Assembly: GCF_021730395.1 (NCBI RefSeq)
Contig: NW_026461153.1
Span: 1-64,000 of the forward strand
From: Mercenaria mercenaria
Lineage: Eukaryota; Mollusca; Bivalvia; Venerida; Veneridae
Direction of reading: 5' to 3'
DNA length: 64,000 nucleotides
This document shows, one piece after another, positions 21,845 through 33,500 of the stretch. The translations under genes were made by a program, and so were the position numbers. Position 1 is the stretch's first letter. The number at the start of each line of letters is the position of its first letter. The notes under the pieces are model-generated. The model saw only the letters and a list, made by a program, of their open reading frames with translations. It did not search any database and was not told the origin of the DNA.

Positions 21845-24800
21845 GGTTCTGCGGGGGTGGATCTTCGTATCCTTTCGTGGAACATACATGGCTTGACTAG
21901 GGCAAAACTGGAAGACAATGACTTCATTAAATATATAGCAAACAATGATATTTTATTTCTATACGAAACTTGGGCAAGTAAAAATAGTGTTTTTGATATT
22001 TCTGGTTTTACATGCGTGAATTTCTATAGGAAATTTCAAAATAGAAGAGCTAAACGTTGCAGTGGAGGTGTTGCAGTATATATAAAAAATGAGTACGTAA
22101 AAGGTGTGAAAATTATAAAATCAGTACATGACTCTGTAATATGGCTAAAACTTGAGCATGAATTCTTTGGCCAGGATGAAGATATCTTTATTGCAGGCGC
22201 ATACATTTGGGTGGAAGGTTCACCAGCATATGACGTAATAATTTGTGACTTTTTTCAGTTATTAGAAACAGATATTATTAATTTTCAAGAATTGGGAAAA
22301 GTACTACTATGTGGGGATCTAAATGCAAGGGTTGGTAATACAAGACCTGATTATATTGTCTTTGACAGACCTGTAGATTATTTAGATGGTGAGTTTTATA
22401 TACCTGATAAGCCACTTCCTAGAATGTCAATCGACTCTCACACAAATGCAAATGGTTTAAGACTCCTAGATCTCTGTAAATCCACATCTATGAGAATTGC
22501 AAATGGGCATCTGCCTGGTGATCAAACTGGTACTTTCACCTATGTAAATACAGCAGGGTCTAGTGTTATTGATTATTTACTTTTACAGGAAAACAACTTT
22601 GATATTGTTAATAATTTTAGCATTGATAAATTTACAGAATGGTCAGACCATGCGCCTATTTCCTTTGATATTTGTTGTCATAATTCTATAACAAATAACA
22701 ACAGTGATGAACAGCCCGGTAGAAAACGCAGTCAGTTTACCTGGAATGAGCAGTTAAGAGATGATTTTAGAAGGAAATTAATTTCAGTTTTACCAGAATT
22801 GAATAATGTGGTACAAAATATTGATATTAGTCAAAAAGAATCTGTTAATAATAGTGTTAATGCTTTTACAGGTATCATCAGAAATGTAGGTGACCCATTG
22901 TTTGCCAAAGAATTGAAAAGTAATACTCAGCCTCGTTATGATAATTCTTGTACGTTAAGTAAAAAAGCAGACTGGTTTGATGATGAGTGTATTGCAGCAA
23001 AGTCATTATATACAACAGCTCTATATCAGTATAATATATGTAAGTCTGACCAGAATAGAATAGCTATGTGTAACAAAAAAACAGCATACAAAACACTTAT
23101 CAGAAAAAAGAAGCGTAGATACGAATATAATAAACTTAAACAGATTGAAAAGCTGAGACATGCCAAACCAAGAGATTTTTGGAAATTATTTTCAAAAAAG
23201 AAATCTAAACAGAGTAACATAAAAGTAGAACAGTTTTTTTGAATATTTCTCCAATTTAAATTCTGATTTATCAGGCACAACAGTACCGGAAGCAGATGAT
23301 TTTTGCTCTGCTGGAGAATGTGATCCGGATGATGCTACTTTTGAGGAGCTTGATGTTGTAATTACTCTTGGTGAAATTAAGTCAGTTTTAAAGACTCTAA
23401 AACGTAGCAAAGCATGTGGCATAGACTGTTTGTTAAATGAGTATTTTATTGAATCATTTGATATCATAGGAGGGCATTTAGTTGATCGGTTTAATTCTGT
23501 TTTGAATTCAGGTTATTTTCCAGACCAATGGTCTAAGGGAATTATTGTTCCGCTGTTTAAAAAAAAGATGTTAACGATGTAAACAATTACAGAGGCATTA
23601 CTCTTGTTAGCCGTCTTGCAAAAATATTCACTGGTGTATTAAATACTAGAATAAATTCTTGGATTGAAAATAATGATATTTTAAGTGATAATCAATTTGG
23701 TTTTAGACGCAATAGATCTACAGTCGATGCAATTTTTGTGTTAAATGCAGTTGTACAAAAAATTTTGAGTGAAAAGGGTCGTTTGTATTGTGCTTTCATT
23801 GATTTAAAAAAGGCATTTGACAGCATATATCTAAATGGGTTATGGTTTAAGTTGGCAAAGTTAGGTGTTACAGGAAAAATGTTTAATATTATACGCAGTA
23901 TGTACCATAAAGTCAAATCTTGTGTACAGGGTTGTAAGACATACTCAGAATTTTTTGAATGTGCTGTTGGTTTAAAGCAAGGTGAAGTAATGTCACCAGT
24001 TCTGTTTTCATTATTTTTAGATGATTTAGAATTATTTTTGCAAAATGATCAGACTTGCGGTTTAACGATAGATGATATTACCTTTATACTGATGTTGTTC
24101 GCAGATGATATGGTCATCTTTGGTAAAACACCACAAGACCTTCAGAATAGTTTAGATTTGCTGAAATTATATTGTGACAAATGGGGGTTAGCTGTTAATA
24201 CAGAGAAAACTAAAGTTATGATATTTAGAAAAAGGGCTAACATTAATAATGATGAACACTGGAATTATGGGGGCACTGACCTAGAACTAGTAAATAATTT
24301 TAATTATCTTGGGAATGTTTTTAATTACACAGGAAATTTTACATTAAATCAGGAATATCTAGCTGGAAAAGGTCTAAAAGCTCTGAATGTATTAATGATA
24401 AAAATAAAACAACTACAACTGAAACCAAAAACAGCATGCCAATTATTTGATGCCTTTGTATGGTCTACGTTAAATTATTCATGTGAAGTATGGGGTTACT
24501 CCAAATCAAAAGAAATAGAAAGAATTCATTTAAAATTCTGTAAACAATTATTGAATGTAAAAAAATCAACAAGTAACATGGCAGTATATGGAGAACTTGG
24601 CAGATACCCCTTGTATATAAACAGATATGTAAGAATGATTAAATTTTGGTGTAAAATTATAAATAGCAATAACATCATTATTAATACAATGTATACAGAA
24701 TTATTCAATATGATAGGTACATCTAATGGCAAAAATTGGGCAAATGAAATAAAGTTACTTTTAGACAACTACGGATTTTCTTATGTTTGGAACAACCCAA

Positions 24801-25300
24801 ATACTACAAACCTGAAAACTTTTCCAATTGTGTTTAAGCAAAAAGTCTATGATAAATTTGTACAGACATGGAGCAATAATTTATTACAAAATACTGGTAC
24901 ATTGTTTCTATATAGGAATTTTAAGACATTATTTAATTATGAGGATTACCTTAATTTATTGCCTGTCAAACATCGAATTGCTCTGTCAAGGTTAAGACTG
25001 TCATCCCACAAACTACGTGTTGAAACTGACCGGTATTCTCGGAATAGAATTGATCGCCAACTCCGTTACTGCACAAACTGTAATGAAAGAGATATTGAAG
25101 ATGAATACCATTTCATATTAAAATGTAAAACATATGAACAATTAAGAAAGACATATATTAAGCCATACTTTTTTAGGAATCCTAGTGTATTTAAATTTAA
25201 CGAATTAATGGAATCAAAAAATCCTAGAATCCTCAGAAATTTAGGTAGATATGTATATGAAGCTTTTGCCCAGAGAAACCAAGTGCTAAATATATTATAG
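21845..25300 (+). CDS. LINE ORF2: APE endonuclease and reverse transcriptase
   Basis: The reading starts directly after the ORF1 TGA in the same frame. LRILSWNIHG (from 21860) is the first endonuclease strand, and no ATG precedes it; the first candidate start is GTG at 21857. Endonuclease motifs: SWNIHG, LYETW, GDLNAR (near 22315), SSVIDYLLL and SDHAPIS (near 22645). RT motifs: QFGFRRNRSTVDAI, FIDLKKAFDSI (near 23797), KQGEVMSPVLFSLFLDDLE and LFADDMVIF (near 24098). The C-terminus has CTNCNERDIEDEYHFILKC (near 25071). The frame changes at 23234-23240 (T run) and 23559-23566 (A run), so the protein is in three pieces in this sequence. Both changes are in homopolymers and could be sequence errors. 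It nicks target DNA and reverse-transcribes the element RNA in the nucleus. Confidence 0.92.
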
Positions 25301-26426
25301 TTTTACTCTTTAAACATTTCCTATTTTGTTCGTTTTGTTCGTTTTGTACATGACATAGATTGTTTAAGTATGTACACACTAGTTATTAGTGTAAGATACA
25401 TGTAAATACCAGTGTATATAATGATATATGTACAGTTCACTATTCAGAAATGAATAGTATTAGTTAGAATCCTACATGTTTCATGTACGTGTTAGAAGGT
25501 TATGGTCATATAAGGCACTAGTTTTATATATTTAAAATACTGTTTATTTGCCAATTGTTATATTATATATATATAATTAAGCAAAAAAAAATATTGTAAT
25601 CTACACATTATTGTATTAAACTATACTTTTTTGGTTAATAATGTTACCTACCTTATCATCCCAACTTTGTAGATCTAAACCATTTAAGATCTTGTATAAT
25701 TATCCATCTTTACTGTAAACAGTCAAATACACAACTCTGGAGATCATATTCTGTAACAGAAAGCATGTACAAATTATTAATGTGCTAGATCTATTTCTTC
25801 TTTTTATGACATTATGGACAAGTGTGTTCACTGTTTTAATGAAATTTGACTGTACATAAAAATATATACATTATAATTATAAATCATAATAATGGATGTA
25901 AATCTAATCTGTCATATATGTACATCTAAATGGAGCATAGTTAGTCCATCTATTGGTAATCTGGTGACAGTGTATGACGGATTTGACATATGTGTTACCA
26001 TAATTATAAACACGTGTTGCACTGTACCACGCGACCCTGGTGTGACGGAAGCAAAATGATATTTTATCACTTTCTATGAAAGTGTGAGACAAAAAGACAA
26101 TTTAAAAATTTAAAACATTTACCTCTCACAATTACTTACCTGAGTTTTTAGTCAATTTTTCCTTCAAACAAAACATCCGCTTGTTTATGATCCCATGCGC
26201 TCCACTCAAACACCAGGTGCGCACGACCTGATTATTGGATTTCCTTATATGGTACTGATTACTATAGTTGTGTAATACATTTTAGTACGGATATTTCGAT
26301 TGGCTACTGCATACGATCTAGTAGTAAAAATATTTAATCAATGAATCTAGTTAATAATGATAGGCCTACATTACTTAAATTGTATTAGCTACTGTGACTA
26401 CTATTTTTTGTTTTTCTCTTTGTGTT

Positions 26427-26691
26427 AGTTTATATACGATTGAAAGAAGTTCATTCTTAGGACCACCCTCAGAATTTATATAATTTATTACTTAGATTTT
26501 GATCTGTATTTTTTGTATATATTATAATTACGAATTGTATTGGTATGACGAGAAACTGTAGTTTATATACGATAGAAAGAAGTTCATGCTTTAAAGGACC
26601 ACCCTCAGAATTTATATAAGTTATTACTTAGATTTTGACCTGTATATTTTTGTATTTATTATAATTATGAGTATTTGTATGACGAGAAACT
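26427..26691 (+). repeat. 133-bp tandem duplication in LINE 3' UTR
   Basis: Two copies (26427-26559 and 26560-26691) each run from 'agtttatatacgat' to 'atgacgagaaactgta'. They differ at about a dozen positions, including a small indel near 26591. Duplicated 3' ends next to the reverse-transcription start site may reflect template slippage or a functional RT-binding structure. Confidence 0.8.
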
Positions 26692-26737
26692 GTATAAGTT
26701 TAAGTCAAATAAAACATTCTTCATCTTCTTCTTCTTC

Positions 26738-27128
26738 TATAATGCATTGTCTAGTAGTCCTCTACCAAAATTGTTCAAATTATGCCCCTGGGGTTAAAAG
26801 AGGTCCCGCCCTGGGGTCAGTTAGTTATTATTTAAGTTATATAGGAAAAATACTTTAAAAAATCATCTGATCCTATTTCCAAGACTGTTTAATTATAATT
26901 AACTGATGACCCCAATTAATATGATGTCACTTGACTGTGACCTTGACCTACTTTCTTGTTTTTTAAGATACAGCCTTGAAATTTTTATGACATACTCCGT
27001 TTTGCACACAAATTGTAAAACTGAATTTTATTGAGCATGAATGTGACCTACTGACTTTCTTAATATTTTATCATCATTTTGACATTTGAAACATGTAGCT
27101 CATATTACTCAGGTGAGCGATCCAGTTG
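26738..27128 (-). repeat. Old dispersed repeat R2, right half
   Basis: It continues the repeat broken by the LINE: 'ctagtagtcctctaccaaaa' then 'cccctggggttaaaagaggt'. The rest is the reverse complement of 45185-45480, ending in 'tcatattactcaggtgagcg'. The family therefore has a hairpin-like end with CTCAGGTGAG, a unique ~250-bp part and a variable number of ~180-bp units. Confidence 0.75.
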
Positions 27129-27485
27129 TTGATAGATTTCATCTATCATTTACAAAACTATTAATTGGTTGTTTTGAAGGGAATACAGATCTATGATACA
27201 CAAGTTGTTGCTTTTTTCTAGGCTTGCTTTGTAGGCTCCTACGTAGCACCAAAAAGTCACTTTAACGTTGGGCCTGTTTCGCTATTTGCTTCAAAGAAAC
27301 AGTTAGCCAGAAATCACAACAACAGATGTTGCTCAGAATACTTTTCAACTTTCACTATTTTCAACGATTTCTTAGAGAGAACATGTCAATTGTCGTATAA
27401 AAAAGAACATGGAAGTTGAGACTTTATACTTCATGAATCACAAGGAATTGAATTGAATTTATAAACTTTATAACAAATCAACATC
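27129..27485. other. Intergenic stretch downstream of the integrase-core gene
   Basis: No gene seen. It lies between repeat R2 and the poly(A) signal of the minus-strand gene. Confidence 0.5.
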
Positions 27486-27491
27486 TTTATT
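27486..27491 (-). promoter_or_regulatory. Poly(A) signal AATAAA
   Basis: It lies about 100 nt downstream of the minus-strand stop codon at 27591, the expected place for 3'-end processing of the integrase-core transcript. Confidence 0.6.
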
Positions 27492-27590
27492 TTTTCTTTT
27501 AAGGAAATAACAAGACCGACGAAACCGCCCCACTCTCAGTAAATCTTTAGAACGAATGCCTTTAATGGAATATCATTTCTGCTCAAGCAG

Positions 27591-30500
27591 TCAGTCAAGT
27601 TTGCTTATAAGCCAGGTAAGCAAGTCGATGGCTTCAGCTGATGTATCCGGCATACGCATTCCATCCAGTTTCATCATTTGAAGAAATCTTCCTTCTAGTT
27701 CTTCGTCTATTCCAGTGCTAGATGGAACGTCGCAGCTATCACCCAGGCACTCGCAGTCTGCCTCATCAACTGGGAATTTGTAGTCATAAGTTCCTGTCCG
27801 GTTGAAAAAAAATAGGTGGATAGCATTAAAGGTTACTAGCATTAGAATAAGGTCAACAACGGTAAATAGGTTTTTCAACACATGACCATCACGTGGCATA
27901 ATTTACATTCACTCTGCTGTCACAATTCTGTGCACATAAGTAATGTCAGTGTTCCATTTTAACGAACATGACATTCCCTTCAATTTCAGTTTATTTTACC
28001 CATGTATTTCAGTTTCAATACGGAGGTACGAAGTAGAATATAATACGTTACGATCTCTAGGGAAAGGTAATCTTTACGATAGGCGGTCAACTTCGGTTGA
28101 ACACGGAACAGTTGCTAGAGTCATTTTAATATGGTTGGCAATGTAAAAGACCAAAACAAACTGACCATCAAGGTTTCGAATCCCATCCGACGTGTTGATT
28201 TTTATAGAACAACTAACTCCACTTTAGTTGCAGTTAAATACTGACATCTGTTTTGCATGTTTTTATCAAAATCATTGACGTATGAAGTCGCATCTATTCC
28301 ACAGTCCATTCACTTTTCTTGCTATACTTATTGTATGTACGCAACTTTTGTTGGGTCATTGTTAAGCTAACTTGACCTATTCCTGCAGTGTTGACACGGG
28401 TATACATTTTTACACCACAATTACAAGAGCAGAATAAATACTTAAAAAGTTCGTTTTTGTTCCCTTTTCACTCAGTAAAAGGTTTATTGTGGCAAGACCA
28501 TAATTAAAATTCGTTTACCATATAATTCTGGACACAAATATAAAATGTCTGGCTTTCCACAAGGTGTTCCTTCCCGTGTCTGCCTCCTTATATAATGTGT
28601 ATTCCACTCTGCCCGTATTAAGTCCAATTCATGCTGAATAAGTTGCATAAAACAGAATCTGACGCAACTTCTGCAACAAGAATCAAACACGATAACAATT
28701 ATAACTGAGAAAAAGTAACAAAAAGTAAAACTGGCAATTGTTTTGCAGCGCAACCATGTATTGTCCACAGAATATGACATAAGGCTATCAAAACATACAT
28801 TTACAAAATAAGTTTTCTGTTCCATAAAACCTTTTTCTAAGCATGCTCGGATCCAGTGGCACCCACCGCAGTCGACTGTCCAGCGACCACATATTCTTTC
28901 AACATAGAGCAATTGAGGAATATTGTAACAAATATCTAAGGTACTAAGTAACAATCAAGGTACATAGTGACTTGCTAGAGATTATTATGAGTGCCGATTT
29001 GTGGGGAAGACACGTTTTTGACTACACTTTCTTTATCTAAAACATTGGAACATAGATAAATTATGACTCGAACATTTAGCTGTTAGCCTATGTATCACAT
29101 GTGCCATACTTGTGTGTCGATATGTATTTGAAACGGCATGTATCGATATTATATCGATCTTCTGTGTATCGACATCCTTAGTAAGAAACGGTCATTTATG
29201 ACAATTTAAGGAACATATAACTATGAAAATAAAGAGCATGACCAGAGAAATACAGAAGATGCAAAAATTTATATCGTGAATTCTATAAATGTAATTACAA
29301 TAAATATGTCTGAGGAAGGAGCTCAATATGAATATTTCAGGGGCAAATAATTCCGCTAGGCTGGAGAAACATTTCAAGATGCGCAAGTTCACATCATGAT
29401 GAATATAAATGAAAGGTTTCATGATTCTACAACAGAACTTTTTTTATCTAGGACTGGTGTACTAAAATCACAAAATGGGCAGCCTTTTTGCTATTTCAAG
29501 GACAATAACTCTGCTTATAAACAGAAGGTGTCGCCTGACGAAATTAGGTATGCGAGTCCTCATAATGACTAAACATGATTTACTGTAGGGATGGGCGCAC
29601 CCTAGTGCGTCGCCAACTTTCATGTGGTTTATCTTAAACATATTCATTTTACAACGACTGCAAAGCAAACTTTCACAAGTTGGCACCGGTATTACAGGCG
29701 ATTGTTGTCTTAAGAAGTGGGAGAAACAGGATGGCTCAGAGAAACCCATTGTTCTGGAATATGTAAAAACAACCAAAATCACATACACCCAGAACAGGAG
29801 TAGAACCTAACACGGATTCAGAACTAACCACTTCACCACTGCCCTAAGCAGACATTTAATATTAAAAATAGGTAAGATAATAATCAATGGGAACCGACAA
29901 TGTTTAAAACAAGAGCTGCCGGAGGTCAGCAACGCTTGACTATTCAACAGTCTTGTCAACAGAAACACGTCGAAAAAGGAGCATAATTCTGTAAAACTGC
30001 ATAACAGTGTTATGAAACCTAATCACCGCATGTTAGAGCATCACAATGAACAAATGTGTGAAGTTTCAAGCCATTCCCATTAGTGAGTAATAACAAACCA
30101 ATTTACATATAAAACTTAACAAAGTAACAAAGTCGAGACTCCGACGACGAAGCATACATGCCAATCCAATAGACCAACTTATTCTTTTAATAGTGGAGCT
30201 ACTAATCTTCAACCTTATAACAATAACTTACACATGAATACCGTCTGCTGTTGAGAAAATCCCTTGCTCTTCCATTTGACAAAATTTATCTTTCCATGCC
30301 GCTATGCATCTTTGATGTAACTGTCGCCACCAACACTCTATCCTCTAAAAATAAGGAAACAATAATGTGTATGCAAATTTAAACTTGGAGTCGCCAAATC
30401 TTTTCAATCAGTGTTTATACCTATTTATTTGTTTGCTGGTTTGAATGGGGTTTAACTTAACGCCGCTTTCAGCATATCGCTAATCAGTTTACCAGTACTA

Positions 30501-33500
30501 GTTGCTGAATTATTCAAGTACCTGACAAGTTTCTTTTCACAGGAATTATTTTAGCTTATCTCACGCATTTCAAAAGAACCCGTGCAAACGCAAGGCATGA
30601 TATCAAAACCACCCGCCTGCTGGAATCTTCAGTTTCAAAGATTTCAATTGTTAAAGCCCATTAAGTCGGCTCTTACGATGCGCGCATGGCTTCAAGGTGT
30701 TGCAGTTCTGTTCATTTTTCCATTAAAGGGAGCCCAAAACCACAAGGGCTATACCAGTTTGTGTAGCGACAAGGATATATTATATGAACAAAATTGAACA
30801 AGATGTGTCCGGAAAACACTATTCCCCCTCAAGCAACCTTTTCGTTAAACAGTTATGTTTTATGGGTCAGATTAAAGTTTCACTATCAGGGGTCACGGTG
30901 ACCTTTACCTTTAACCTTGTAAAGGGTCAAGACAGTTGACGGATGTGGAGATAAACAAGGCTCATCTACATATGAAGTTTGAATACCCTAGGTGGAAGCG
31001 TTTTCATTTTATGAGCAATGTGAAAATTTTGTGACACAGACGGACTGGCGGAATGACAGAACCAAAACAATATGCCCCTGATTATTCGATCCAGGGAGAG
31101 GGTGTAAAATGTATTGTGACGCGTGCAGCTCAAATTCAAAGAACAATAACGTATTGCATTCGGACACTTTTACTAACCTGGTTTGTATGCGAGCTACCAA
31201 CGATAACACTTCGTTCACCAGCCATATCGTCACCGTGATACCATCTGAATGCTTTTTGCATATCCTCGACAACAACATTTTCCGTACCCGCATCCATCCT
31301 GATACACCGTGGAACCCCTTATATAATAAACGTTAAAAAGAATTCACAACTATTGGCTATATCTATACTTTATAACGCGGAATGTACAAGTAACCTACAC
31401 TGATATCCAAGGCTTGATTTTGGTATAGTTTTCTGGTCCTTACGGATCATTGATCTCAACACACAGAGGTAGTACAATACAGTTAGTAGAATCTGTAAAG
31501 TAAATCAAAGCCTTGAAATGTCTGATGGTTGCGGGGTTTTGGTAGATTTATTTTTTGTTTAAATGCCAGTCTATGAATATACATGAATGAGAAACAAATG
31601 CAAATTTAATATGCCTCATATCAAAGACGAACTCTGCCTGACCCAGCTTGTGATGTAACCACGGGCTGGAATACTTTATCATTGATAGATCTTATATAAT
31701 CTAAATGGTCAGTGTGAATGGATACAGGTTGAATAAGAACTGCTTGTTCATTGATAATTCATCCGCAGTGTTCATGAAATGGGACTATTTTGTGCAGCAC
31801 ATGAACATCCTTTGGATGTAATTTGGAATCAAATAAAGATGCTATGATTGTCAGAAATACGCTTTAAATTTTTTAACGGGATAAACCCGGTATATTCAAA
31901 GTTGAACTACTTTTTACTAGGCATCAGTACTTGTCACAAGAAGCTGTGCATTGTCACACCCTATATGGCTCCCTTCGGATACAGCTCCTCGGGGAATAAT
32001 TACACAAAAACACGTGGAGCTATATACGGAACAAAGCTACAGGTGTTCCGTTTATAGTTCTTGTTTTAGCAAGGAAGCTATATACGAAACGGTGCTCCGA
32101 ATATAACTCCCTGCGGAGCTATATCCGAAGGGAGCTATAAAGGGTGTGACAGTGCATACATGTATAACATACGTGCAGTAAGCAATAACCACGCACAGTA
32201 CAGAAATAACCTTACACCACATCACAGTGAAAATGATTGGTCATTACTATTGTAATTAGTAACTTGCTCACCTCCTATTTCTTTTACGAACTCTAGAAAA
32301 TAGGCAGCAATGATATTCGGATTATTATTGGAATGTGCAACTTTCAGCCAAAGAATCCGTCTCGAAAAGCTGCAAAAAGGATATTAACTGAGTAGAACTA
32401 TATTAAAAAAGTATCAGACATACGTGTATTCTAAACATGAGTTTCTTGCGGTTTATTGTATTTACATGTATTTCAAAATTGAACCCATTTTTATAAGGCC
32501 TAAATATTCTTTGTGTCTGGTAACATGCTCAAACGGAAATTATTTATTATTATTTTTTTAGGACTAAGTGATACTATTCAGATTTTTTGTTGTCCAAAAA
32601 TAAATACAAATAAGGGGGTCACGCAGTTGATTTCTAACATCACTGACAATGTTTAAAGCATAAAAAGTGCAATTCTGCAACTTTTTTTCTCAAAAGTTAA
32701 AAACAATATTGCCAAAATTTTAGGGTAGGTAAGGAAACAGGAAACAAAAAATTATTCATGGAAAACTTGAACTTGTTTGGCATCTATGATTCTAAGGAAA
32801 TCAATTTACGATATTAATTAATTACATTTAATATGCCTAGTCTAATACATTTAATTATTATCATCAATGAAAACTTGTCTGTATTTAGTTTGAGTCCTAC
32901 TTGCGTTGGCGTTTACATGAAAACATTGAGGATATTTCTCGATATATTTTTCTGCACGTTTTTGAAAGATTTAGAATTATCATTGCAGGTAGCTCATTGA
33001 TAGATTTGCAAAACAAAAGCTTAATTTTCGAAAACAAATGCATAAAACGTGCATTTTCACCATTACTTCAGTTATTCTTCAAAATGTTTAAACTAGTACT
33101 CACACGTTTACAATTACGGAGGTTTTAAAAAGTTTTCATCATCATTTCTATAATCAATTTATCGGACATACGATCAAAATCTATAGCAACTGAACAATCA
33201 AAAGGGGGAAATGTTCATAGAGTTTATGTAAAATTATCAGTAATATAAATAATAAAATGTAAAAATTGATAACAATTAGCATTTAATACATTCATTTGAT
33301 CAAAGTGTATCCTCGCTATTAAGGCAACATCTGCTCTCTCAAAACATGGCCTAAACAGTAAGCTGGTTCAATTTATTTCTTATTTGGGCTGAAAATGTTT
33401 CAGTTAATCAAAACATATTGGTCCTAATTCAAAGATGGTCTTGAAGGATTTTGTTGTTAAAGACAGATATCGGCCAAAGTTATAGACTAACAATGACAGT

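Larger units (their letters stand above)
20466..26737 (+). mobile_element. Full-length APE-type LINE with target-site duplication
   Basis: The element is flanked by 'tataatg' at 20459-20465 and 26738-26744, and it interrupts an older repeat whose two halves lie on either side. This fixes both ends. It has a 173-bp 5' UTR, ORF1 (20639-21844), ORF2 (21845/21857-25300), a 1.4-kb 3' UTR containing a 133-bp tandem duplication, and an 'aataaaac' plus (TTC)n tail at 26708-26737. The coding part is intact except for two homopolymer frame changes, so insertion is recent. The APE endonuclease, the RT and the absence of an RNase H place it among APE-bearing LINEs. I do not assign the clade: ORF1 looks L1-like, while the ORF2 tail 'CxxC...EDEYHFILKC' is common in several invertebrate groups. 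Confidence 0.93.

Noticed and set aside
20551-21945. Minus-strand and +1 frames over LINE ORF1 (up to 169 codons)
   Set aside because: They are shadows of ORF1, which has recognisable domains in the chosen frame.
27794-27899. N-terminal ATG and hydrophobic stretch of the 102-codon minus frame, suggesting a membrane protein
   Set aside because: A pyrimidine-rich acceptor at 27794 joins the rest in phase to exon 8 (…CPELYG), so the hydrophobic lead is intron translation.
28671-28954. N-terminal part of the 156-codon minus frame at 28484-28954
   Set aside because: The acceptor at 28671 and the phase to the previous exon show that only 28670-28519 is exon. The upstream ATG portion is intron.
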